Origin: Candidatus Pelagibacter sp. IMCC9063
GTDB lineage: Bacteria; Pseudomonadota; Alphaproteobacteria; Pelagibacterales; Pelagibacteraceae
NCBI RefSeq assembly: GCF_000195085.1
Contig: NC_015380.1
Location: 854,001-918,000 of the forward strand
Reading direction: 5' to 3'
Length of the DNA: 64,000 bases
A model generated the notes under the pieces. It saw only the letters and a list, made by a program, of their open reading frames with translations, was not told the DNA's origin and did no database searches. A program made the translations under genes and the position numbers. Below are positions 24,087 through 31,678 of the stretch, piece after piece. Within the stretch, counting starts at the first letter, position 1; each line of letters starts with the position of its first letter.

Positions 24087-26836
24087 TGCCAAAGAAGATT
24101 AAAAAAAAAGCTTTAAAAAATGCCAAGGTAAAAAAAGCCAAGGCGTCTAAAAGCAAAAAAACTTCATCTAAATTTAAGTGGGTATATAATTTTGAGGATA
24201 CTCCTCGATTAAACACACAATCTCTAAAGAATTTATTAGGTGGCAAAGGTGCCAACTTGTCAGAAATGATAAGAATAAAATTACCAGTTCCTCCAGGATT
24301 TACAATTACGACAGAAGCCTGCAATGAATATTACAACTTAAATAAAAAATATCCTGCCGCTTTAGTTAAGCAAGTAAAAGACTCAATAAAAAAAGTTGAA
24401 AAAAAAATAAAAAAATCATTTGGCAATGCATCTAACCCTCTTCTAGTTTCTGTAAGATCAGGTGCGAGAGTTTCTATGCCAGGTATGATGGATACGGTTT
24501 TGAACTTAGGATTAAATGACAAGACCGTTATTGGATTGGCAAAAAAAACAAACAACGAAGCATTTGCTTACGATAGCTACCGTAGATTTATTCAGATGTA
24601 TAGCAACGTTGTGCTTGGTGTGAACCATCACAATTTTGAAGACTTAATTGAAAATTACAAATTAACCAAAGGAGTTCTTTTAGATACAGAACTTACAGCC
24701 GAAGACTGGAAATCTTTAATTGGATCTTTCCGCGAACAAATTATTAAAGAAACCGGAAAAGATTTTCCTCAAGATGTGCATCAACAATTATGGGGCGCTA
24801 TTGGAGCAGTGTTTCAATCATGGAAAAATCATAGAGCCAACGTATATAGAAAATTAAATAATATTCCGGAAGAGTGGGGAACTGCAGTTAATGTTCAATC
24901 TATGGTATTTGGAAATATGGGACAAGATTGTGCTACCGGTGTTGCTTTTACTCGAAATCCTTCTACGGGAGAAAATAGTTTTTATGGTGAGTATTTAATT
25001 AATGCGCAAGGAGAAGATGTAGTAGCAGGAATTAGAACTCCACAAAATATTACCAAGAAAGCAAGATTAGAAGCAGGATCGAAAGAACTTTCTATGCAAG
25101 AATCTATGCCGAAAGCATTCAATGAACTAGTTACCATTTATAAAAAATTAGAAAAGCACTACCGAGATATGCAAGACATAGAATTTACGGTGGAAAATAA
25201 AAAATTATGGATGCTACAGACTAGGTCTGGGAAAAGAACAGCGAAAGCAAGTATTAAAATTGCTGTGGACATGGTTAAAGAAAAATTAATTAATAAAGAT
25301 GAGGCTGTCTTAAGAATTGATCCAAAAATTCTTGATACTTTATTGCATCCAACTTTAGATCCTAACGCAACTAAGAATATTGTTGCAAAAGGATTACCTG
25401 CATCACCTGGTGCTGCTACAGGAAAAGTAACTTTTACAGCAGATGATGCTGAACAATTAAAAGCACAGGGGCAAAAATCAATTTTAGTTAGATTAGAAAC
25501 TTCACCGGAAGATATCCATGGAATGCATGCTGCAGAAGGAATTTTAACTTGCAGAGGTGGAATGACGAGTCATGCCGCGGTAGTTGCAAGAGGAATGGGA
25601 AGACCTTGTGTATCAGGAGCTGGAACAATTCAAATTGATTATGAAAGCAAACTTTTTAAAGTTGGCTCTCACGAAGTAAAAGAAGGAGATATTGTAACGC
25701 TTGATGGCTCTACAGGAGAAGTTATGCTTGGAGAGGTAAACACCATTAAGCCTGATATTTCTGGGGATTTTTCCACCCTTATGGCATGGGCAGACAAAGT
25801 TAGATCTCTTAAAATTAGAACCAATGCAGAAACTCCTTTGGATACTAAAGTAGCAAGGGATTTTGGAGCAGAGGGTATTGGTCTTTGTAGAACAGAACAT
25901 ATGTTCTTTGATGATGAGAGAATTTTATATGTAAGGCAGATGATTTTGTCTAAAAATGTAGAAGATCGAAATGAAGCCTTAAAAAAGATTCTGCCGTTCC
26001 AGAAAAAAGATTTTATAGAGATATTTAAAACAATGAGTGGACTACCTGTGACAGTTCGTTTGTTAGACCCACCTTTACATGAATTTTTACCTAAAAGTGA
26101 AAAAGAAATTTCTGGAGTAGCTAGCAGTTTAAATATCACTGAGCGTGAAATCAAAAATAGAATAAATGATTTGCATGAAGAAAACCCTATGTTGGGACAT
26201 CGTGGTTGTAGATTAGCAATTTCATATCCAGAAATTTATGAGATGCAGTGTGAGGCTATTTTCGAAGCATTAATGGAGTGTCAGAAAGCAAAAGTAAAAG
26301 CAATCATTCCTGAAATTATGATCCCTTTAATTTGCACTGCCAAAGAGTTGGAAATTTTAAGAGCTTTAGTAGATAGGGTTGCCAAAATTGTTGAGAAAAA
26401 ATATTCCATTAAATTAAGTTACTTAGTTGGTACGATGATTGAATTACCAAGAGCAGCTTTAAATGCATTTGAAATTTCTAAACAAGCTGACTTTTTTAGT
26501 TTTGGAACAAATGATTTAACTCAAACTACACTAGGAATAAGCAGAGATGACTCTGGAAAATTTTTAGATGATTATGTAAATAATAATATTTTCAAAATTG
26601 ATCCATTCATTAGTATTGATGTCGATGGTGTAGGGCAGTTAGTTAAGATTGCTTGTGAGAATGGAAAAAAGAATAATTCTAAAATTAAGCTCGGTATATG
26701 TGGAGAACATGGTGGCGACCCGGACTCCATTGATTTTTGTCATAATGCAGGATTGCACTACGTATCTTGTTCCCCTTATAGAGTACCTATTGCTAGATTG
26801 GCAGCAGCCCAAGCAAAAATAAGATCGAAAAGATAA
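24086..26836 (+). CDS. ppdK: pyruvate, phosphate dikinase
   Basis: This 916-aa protein interconverts pyruvate, ATP and phosphate with PEP, AMP and pyrophosphate. The nucleotide-binding domain shows GGKGANLSEM near 51-60, the phosphohistidine domain GGMTSHAAVVARGMGRPCVSG near 491-511, and the PEP domain the terminal GICGEHGGDP motif. Residues 2-30 are an extra Lys/Ala/Ser-rich tail before the usual start (KFKWVYNFED). It is coupled to glyS by TAATG, the same glyQ-glyS-ppdK order I recall from SAR11 genomes. In SAR11 it links glycolytic and gluconeogenic flow. Confidence 0.95.
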   Translation: MPKKIKKKALKNAKVKKAKASKSKKTSSKFKWVYNFEDTPRLNTQSLKNLLGGKGANLSEMIRIKLPVPPGFTITTEACNEYYNLNKKYPAALVKQVKDSIKKVEKKIKKSFGNASNPLLVSVRSGARVSMPGMMDTVLNLGLNDKTVIGLAKKTNNEAFAYDSYRRFIQMYSNVVLGVNHHNFEDLIENYKLTKGVLLDTELTAEDWKSLIGSFREQIIKETGKDFPQDVHQQLWGAIGAVFQSWKNHRANVYRKLNNIPEEWGTAVNVQSMVFGNMGQDCATGVAFTRNPSTGENSFYGEYLINAQGEDVVAGIRTPQNITKKARLEAGSKELSMQESMPKAFNELVTIYKKLEKHYRDMQDIEFTVENKKLWMLQTRSGKRTAKASIKIAVDMVKEKLINKDEAVLRIDPKILDTLLHPTLDPNATKNIVAKGLPASPGAATGKVTFTADDAEQLKAQGQKSILVRLETSPEDIHGMHAAEGILTCRGGMTSHAAVVARGMGRPCVSGAGTIQIDYESKLFKVGSHEVKEGDIVTLDGSTGEVMLGEVNTIKPDISGDFSTLMAWADKVRSLKIRTNAETPLDTKVARDFGAEGIGLCRTEHMFFDDERILYVRQMILSKNVEDRNEALKKILPFQKKDFIEIFKTMSGLPVTVRLLDPPLHEFLPKSEKEISGVASSLNITEREIKNRINDLHEENPMLGHRGCRLAISYPEIYEMQCEAIFEALMECQKAKVKAIIPEIMIPLICTAKELEILRALVDRVAKIVEKKYSIKLSYLVGTMIELPRAALNAFEISKQADFFSFGTNDLTQTTLGISRDDSGKFLDDYVNNNIFKIDPFISIDVDGVGQLVKIACENGKKNNSKIKLGICGEHGGDPDSIDFCHNAGLHYVSCSPYRVPIARLAAAQAKIRSKR

Positions 26837-26838
26837 GT

Positions 26839-27666
26839 TTACTTTTTAATTTCTAAAGAGAAATCAAAATTAGATATTGTGTGGGTCAGAGAGCCCATGG
26901 AAATACGGCTCACACCAGTTTTGGCATAGCTAACAATATTTTTTTCGTTAATATTTCCAGACGCTTCTGTTTGAATATTTTTAGGAAGCAACTGAATACC
27001 TTTTTTGATTTGAGATGGTTGCATATTATCAAAAAGAATTCGGTTTATTTTTAAATGTTTAATCCCTTTTAATTGAGCAAGCGTATCCACCTCTACAGTA
27101 ATAATTTTTTTAGATTTATTTTTCTTAATTACATTCTGAAGAAGTAATGCAATATTTTTTGTATTTGCTAGATGGTTATCTTTAACAAATATTTCATCAC
27201 TTAAATTCATTCGATTATTAGTGCCACCCCCTATTAATACAGCATATTTCTGTAGGTTTCTGAGATTAGGAATAGTTTTTCTAGTGCAACAAACTTTGCT
27301 TTTAAACTTTTTAATTTTTTTAGATACATGATTAGTTTTAGTAGCTATCCCCGTTGTTAAACCCAAAAAATTTAGAGCAGTTCGTTCGGCTGTTAGAATA
27401 GAGTTTTTTTTTCCATAGATTTCTAAAATGGATTGATTGTTTCTAATTATATTTCCATCTTTAAATTTTCTTTTGATCCTTAAAGAAGGATCTACAGATA
27501 AGAAAACTGCTTTAGCAATTTCTAGCCCACACAAAATACCGTGTTCCTTAGAAATAATCTTTGCATGCACTTTTTCTTTATTAGCAACAGTTAACTGAGT
27601 AGTGATATCCTTTGAGGGAACATCTTCTCTCAAAGCATCAGAAATAATTTTATTAAGATTATTCAA
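26839..27666 (-). CDS. nadC: nicotinate-nucleotide pyrophosphorylase (quinolinate phosphoribosyltransferase)
   Basis: This 275-aa protein converts quinolinate and PRPP to nicotinate mononucleotide in de novo NAD synthesis. Visible marks are the start ALREDVPSKDITTQL, the segment ERTALNFLGLTTGIAT, TRKTIPNLRNLQKYAVLIGGG and EASGNINEKNIVSYAKTGV near the C-terminus. It lies six bases after nadA on the same strand. The enzyme that makes iminoaspartate (nadB or aspartate dehydrogenase) is not in the window. Its end is two bases from the convergent ppdK stop. Confidence 0.94.
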   Translation of the reverse strand: MNNLNKIISDALREDVPSKDITTQLTVANKEKVHAKIISKEHGILCGLEIAKAVFLSVDPSLRIKRKFKDGNIIRNNQSILEIYGKKNSILTAERTALNFLGLTTGIATKTNHVSKKIKKFKSKVCCTRKTIPNLRNLQKYAVLIGGGTNNRMNLSDEIFVKDNHLANTKNIALLLQNVIKKNKSKKIITVEVDTLAQLKGIKHLKINRILFDNMQPSQIKKGIQLLPKNIQTEASGNINEKNIVSYAKTGVSRISMGSLTHTISNFDFSLEIKK

Positions 27667-27672
27667 GATCAG

Positions 27673-28683
27673 TTAATCTTGTCTTCCAATAGCAACCATT
27701 TTTTCAATAGAACCTCTAGCTCGCTCTAAGGTGTTGCTATCAATTAAAATTTCATTTTTTTTATTTTGTAAGCAGTCTAATATATTCGATAATGTAATAG
27801 ACTTCATGTGAGGACAAAGATTGCAAGGCTTAATAAAATTTACATCTGGATTTTCAATTTCAATATTGTCACTCATAGAACATTCTGTAACTAAAAAAAC
27901 ATCCTTAGGTTTTTTGTCTTTAACATAATTGACCATATGAGATGTGGACCCTGCAAAATCAGAGGCAGCAATAACATCTGGAGGACATTCTGGGTGAGCA
28001 ATAATCATAAGACCCGGATAGTTTTTTCTTAATTCTTTTATCTCTGCTTCGCTAAATTTTTCATGAACTTCACATTTTCCATGCCAGGAAATAATTTCAA
28101 CATTGGTTTTGGTAGCAACATATTTTGCCAAATATTCATCTGGTAAAAACAAAACTTTATCAACGCCAAGAGACTCTACTACCTTAACTGCATTGGCTGA
28201 TGTGCAACAAACATCGGTTTCAGCCTTAACATCAGCAGACGTATTCACATAAGTTACCACGGGAACTCCGGGGTGTTTTTTCTTAAGTTCAATGACATCT
28301 TGGCCAGTAATAGATGCTGCCAAAGAACATCCAGCTTTTAAACTAGGAAGGTACACATGTTTATCAGGAGACATGATTTTGGCAGTTTCTGCCATAAAGT
28401 GCACACCACACATTATTATATTGTCTTCTTTTACTTTTGACGCTTCTACAGCTAAAGCCAAAGAATCTCCCACAATATCTGCCACACCATAAAAAATCTG
28501 AGGCGTTTGATAGTTGTGAGCTAATATAACTGAATTAGTTTCTTTTTTTAGTTTGTTAATTTCGTAAATATAAGGCGCAAGAAAAGGCCATTCAATATCC
28601 GGTATTGAGTCTTTAATCTTATTATAAATAGAAGAAGTTTCATGTTGTACCTCATCTGTAAAAGTAAGTTGTTGTGTGCTCAT
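27673..28683 (-). CDS. nadA: quinolinate synthase A
   Basis: This 336-aa protein condenses iminoaspartate with dihydroxyacetone phosphate to quinolinate using a [4Fe-4S] cluster. Candidate cluster cysteines are in [17 protein letters not shown] and CNLCPHMK. The start region [23 protein letters not shown] and the EVHEKFS segment are typical. It is the first gene of a nadA-nadC operon on the minus strand; the divergent tRNA-Leu gene lies 88 bases upstream. Confidence 0.95.
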   Translation of the reverse strand: MSTQQLTFTDEVQHETSSIYNKIKDSIPDIEWPFLAPYIYEINKLKKETNSVILAHNYQTPQIFYGVADIVGDSLALAVEASKVKEDNIIMCGVHFMAETAKIMSPDKHVYLPSLKAGCSLAASITGQDVIELKKKHPGVPVVTYVNTSADVKAETDVCCTSANAVKVVESLGVDKVLFLPDEYLAKYVATKTNVEIISWHGKCEVHEKFSEAEIKELRKNYPGLMIIAHPECPPDVIAASDFAGSTSHMVNYVKDKKPKDVFLVTECSMSDNIEIENPDVNFIKPCNLCPHMKSITLSNILDCLQNKKNEILIDSNTLERARGSIEKMVAIGRQD

Positions 28684-28771
28684 AAAAAAAAATATTAATA
28701 GCAGAATAACTATAATTGGTACTGTATTATTGTCACGTTTATATCTATTAATGTTTAAAAATCATTACTTT

Positions 28772-28857
28772 GCGGCCATGCTGGAATTGGTAGACAGGTA
28801 CGGTTGAGGGCCGTATGAGCTTTGCTTGTGAGAGTTCAAGTCTCTCTGGCCGCACCA
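28772..28857 (+). tRNA. tRNA-Leu (GAG)
   Basis: A full cloverleaf with acceptor stem GCGGCCA / TGGCCGC, discriminator A and an encoded CCA (28855-28857). The anticodon loop TTGAGGG between ACGG and CCGT gives anticodon GAG. A long variable arm (about 28819-28831) identifies a class II tRNA, and the T loop reads GTTCAAGTC. Confidence 0.97.
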
Positions 28858-28932
28858 AAGAAGGCTCTTAAATAGGTAGGCTAAAAAAGCAGATTTTATT
28901 CAATCTATGAAAAAATAAGATAGAACTAATTC

Positions 28933-29229
28933 ATGAATAACAAGCTTTATACAGATCCAACTTATCAACGCTTTAAAAAGTATAAAAAAAAATATTCTTT
29001 AGGGAGTAATTTTGACCTAAACCTAAAAGAAAGCAATTCGGAAGTATATTTAAAAGACAAGGTTAATTGGGAACGGGCTAGAACAGAATTTAAATTGTCT
29101 AAAAAACAAATGTTAGAGCTAATAGACAAAGGGGAGGTCTCTCATACTTGGCAAGATAGCGTCAACAAAGACAGGTCATATAAGGGAACAGTTACTTTTA
29201 AAGATAGAGAGCCCAAACAAGAAAAATAA
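28933..29229 (+). CDS. unknown small cytoplasmic protein
   Basis: This 98-aa protein is very hydrophilic and basic, rich in Lys, Tyr and Asp, with no signal peptide or membrane helix. Short recognisable segments are NWERARTEFKLSKKQMLELI and GEVSHTWQDSVNKDRSYKGT. I do not recognise the family. It lies between tRNA-Leu and an aminotransferase gene, with 41 bases to the latter, so it could be co-transcribed with it. Confidence 0.5.
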   Translation: MNNKLYTDPTYQRFKKYKKKYSLGSNFDLNLKESNSEVYLKDKVNWERARTEFKLSKKQMLELIDKGEVSHTWQDSVNKDRSYKGTVTFKDREPKQEK

Positions 29230-29270
29230 TTTACTTTTTATTGTAAATTGATAATCATATATTCTAAATC

Positions 29271-30506
29271 ATGTTATCCAAGTCCCATCTATCTAAGCTA
29301 CAACCATCCTCAACTTTGCTTATTAATGAGCAATGCAAAGCAATAGAAAAATCTGGTGGAGAAGTTTTTAAATTTGGTTTTGGCCAATCTCCATTTCCTA
29401 TTCCCCAAAATATTGTTGATGAGCTAAAGGCACATGCTTTTGAAAAAGATTATTTACCGGTAAATGGTCTTCTATCTTTAAGAAATGCTATTCACAAAAC
29501 GTTATTACAAAAAAAATTAAATCACTTTTCTGTCGATAATGTTTTTGTAGGACCCGGCACTAAGCAGTTAATGTTTTTGTTGCAATTAGCTTTTGACGGA
29601 GACATAATTTTACCTGCACCTAGTTGGGTTTCTTATGAGCCACAGTCTGTTATTTCTAATAACAAGGTTCACTGGATACAAACAAAAATAGAAAATAATT
29701 GGCACGTAACATCCGAAGAAATCACGGAAGTATTAAAACAATCTACCGCTAAAAATAAAATTATAATTTTAAATACTCCCAACAATCCTTCAGGAACTAA
29801 TGCCAATAATTTAAAAGAACTTGCTGAAATTTTTAAAAAAAATAATATTATTGTTTTATCAGATGAGATTTATTCAGATTTAAATTTTTCTGAAAATTAT
29901 GAATCTATTGCAAAATATTATCCTGAAAAGACGATTATCAGTAATGGTCTTAGCAAGTGGTGTGGAGCGGGTGGTTGGAGGTTAGGTTTTTTTGCTATTC
30001 CCGATTCTTTAAAAGAATTAAATGATAAAATGCAAGTTCTTGCTAGTGAAGCTTATAGTTCGGCCTCTGCACCAATTCAATATGCTGCAATTGCTGCTTA
30101 TGAATCTGATCAAACTAAATTTTTAAATCATTCTAAAAAAATCCTAAATCTTATTGGGGAGCATTGTTATAAAAAATTAAAGACTAACAATATTGAAGTG
30201 TTAAAACCTGAAGGAGGTTTTTACATCATGCCAGATTTTAGCACCTTACTAGCAAATAAATTTAAATCCTCCGCAGATTTTTGCAAAGTTCTTTTAGATG
30301 AAACAGGAGTTGCTTTATTGCCAGGGTCTGATTTTGGCTTTGATTCAAAAAAATTAATTTTTAGACTAAGTTTCGTTGATTTTGATGGAGAAAAATTTCT
30401 TAATTACTCCTATTTGAAAGATGAGTTAAGCGAGGAAGACTTGAATATTTATGCCCCTAAAATAGTCAAAGGTATTAACAAAATCATTGATTGGGCTAAC
30501 AAATAA
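29271..30506 (+). CDS. class I/II PLP-dependent aminotransferase
   Basis: This 411-aa protein shows the fold-type I aminotransferase marks: a GFGQSPFPIP segment, LPVNGLLSLRNAI, the LNTPNNPSGT motif near 171-180, VLSDEIYSDL near 201-210 and the PLP lysine in SNGLSKWCGAGGWRLGF near 224-240. It is in the aspartate/aromatic/alanine-type superfamily, but the substrate cannot be decided from sequence. It precedes the TRAP-TAXI transporter genes, separated by a probable terminator and an operator-like palindrome, so common regulation is uncertain. Confidence 0.85.
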   Translation: MLSKSHLSKLQPSSTLLINEQCKAIEKSGGEVFKFGFGQSPFPIPQNIVDELKAHAFEKDYLPVNGLLSLRNAIHKTLLQKKLNHFSVDNVFVGPGTKQLMFLLQLAFDGDIILPAPSWVSYEPQSVISNNKVHWIQTKIENNWHVTSEEITEVLKQSTAKNKIIILNTPNNPSGTNANNLKELAEIFKKNNIIVLSDEIYSDLNFSENYESIAKYYPEKTIISNGLSKWCGAGGWRLGFFAIPDSLKELNDKMQVLASEAYSSASAPIQYAAIAAYESDQTKFLNHSKKILNLIGEHCYKKLKTNNIEVLKPEGGFYIMPDFSTLLANKFKSSADFCKVLLDETGVALLPGSDFGFDSKKLIFRLSFVDFDGEKFLNYSYLKDELSEEDLNIYAPKIVKGINKIIDWANK

Positions 30507-30528
30507 AGACCTTGAGTCTCTTTTTTTT
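30507..30528 (+). terminator. weak rho-independent terminator after the aminotransferase
   Basis: A short AGAC / GTCT stem with a five-base loop is followed by CTTTTTTTT. The stem is short, so the assignment rests mainly on the T-run just after the stop codon. Confidence 0.4.
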
Positions 30529-30555
30529 ACACTATACGCTAATCTCTAATAATAA

Positions 30556-30581
30556 AATTAAATACAATATTGTATTTAATT
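30556..30581. promoter_or_regulatory. 26-bp perfect palindrome, candidate operator
   Basis: The arms AATTAAATACAAT and ATTGTATTTAATT form a perfect inverted repeat with no spacer, ending 21 bases before the ATG of the TRAP-TAXI receptor gene. The central TACAATATTGTA resembles sites bound by dimeric HTH repressors such as the GntR group. No regulator gene is adjacent. There is no T-run after it, so it is not a terminator. Confidence 0.6.
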
Positions 30582-30602
30582 AAACTTTAAATAGGGGACA
30601 TT

Positions 30603-31607
30603 ATGAAAAAACTAATATCTTCTGTAGTAGGAGCTTTAAGCATTTTTGCTTTAAGTTTATCACTGATGGCTACGGCAAAGTCAGCTGAATTTTTTACTAT
30701 AGGAACAGGCGGACCAACTGGGGTTTATTTCCAAACTGGTAACGCTATTTGTAAAATGTTGCACAAATCTGCAATCAGTAAAGAGCACGGAAGAAAAAAA
30801 GGTGGTGACAAAGCTTACAGATGTACAGCGCCTTCTACTGGTGGTTCGAATTACAATATTGGACAAATTAAAGAAGGTGAATTTCAATTTGGTGTAGCTC
30901 AGTCTGACTGGCAATACCATGCTGTAAATGGATCTAGCAAATGGGAAGGAAAAAAATACGGAAAATTAAGAGCTGTATTCTCTGTACACAACGAGCCTTT
31001 TCAAATTTGGGCTAGCAAAAAATCTAAAGTTAAAAACTTTAAAGGCCTTAAAGGAAAAGTAGTTAACATTGGTAACCCAGGTTCTGGACAAAGAGGAACT
31101 ATGGAAGAGCTAATGAAAGCTATGGGAGTTAACAATAGTTACTTCAAAACAACTACAGAGCTTACATCATCTGAGCAAGTAAAAGCTTTATGTGATGGTA
31201 AAATTGATGCATTCGGTTATTCAGTTGGATTTCCTAATGGAGCAATGGAACAAGCTGCTACTTGTGCTGCAAAAGCAAGCCCAATTAATTTGACTGGATC
31301 GCAAGTGAAAAAGTTAATTAGTGGAGCTGATTATTATGCACAAGCTGTAATTCCAAAAGGTACTTACTCTAACCAGAAAAAAGACGCGACTACTTTTGGT
31401 GTAAAAGCTACAGTAGTAACAAGTGCGGATGTTTCTGATGAGCTAGTATATTTGGTGACAAAAGCTGTTTTTGAAAACTTTGATGATTTCAAAAAACAAC
31501 ATCCTGCATTTTCTTTTTTAAGTAAAAAAGATATGATCAAAGATGGTTTGTCTGCACCTTTACATCCTGGTGCGATTAAATATTACAAAGAAGCTGGGTT
31601 AATGTAA
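30603..31607 (+). CDS. TRAP transporter solute-binding protein, TAXI family
   Basis: This 334-aa periplasmic receptor has a signal peptide (MKKLISSVVGALSIFALSLS, cut after KSA). The mature start EFFTIGTGGPTGVYFQTGNAIC and the NIGNPGSGQRGTMEELMKAMG segment are typical of the TAXI group. The ligand is not known from sequence; relatives bind glutamate or dicarboxylates. AGGGGA precedes the ATG. A strong terminator after the stop should give more receptor than permease, as is common for binding proteins. Confidence 0.92.
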   Translation: MKKLISSVVGALSIFALSLSLMATAKSAEFFTIGTGGPTGVYFQTGNAICKMLHKSAISKEHGRKKGGDKAYRCTAPSTGGSNYNIGQIKEGEFQFGVAQSDWQYHAVNGSSKWEGKKYGKLRAVFSVHNEPFQIWASKKSKVKNFKGLKGKVVNIGNPGSGQRGTMEELMKAMGVNNSYFKTTTELTSSEQVKALCDGKIDAFGYSVGFPNGAMEQAATCAAKASPINLTGSQVKKLISGADYYAQAVIPKGTYSNQKKDATTFGVKATVVTSADVSDELVYLVTKAVFENFDDFKKQHPAFSFLSKKDMIKDGLSAPLHPGAIKYYKEAGLM

Positions 31608-31630
31608 TCTAGTTTTTAAACTAAATCAAA

Positions 31631-31659
31631 AAAGGCCCACTTAGTTGGGCCTTTTTTTT
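31631..31659 (+). terminator. rho-independent terminator/attenuator between receptor and permease genes
   Basis: AAAGGCCCA pairs with TGGGCCTTT around the loop CTTAGT, and the T-run follows. It lies 23 bases after the receptor stop and 19 bases before the permease ATG. Partial read-through would let one promoter serve both genes at different levels. Confidence 0.9.
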
Positions 31660-31678
31660 ATAGCTTAATAATTTCACA

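Noticed and set aside
25669-26154. 161-codon minus-strand ORF
   Set aside because: It is antisense to the well-conserved PPDK coding region.
30556-30581. Palindrome as transcription terminator
   Set aside because: No T-run follows and it lies upstream, not downstream, of the nearest gene on its side.
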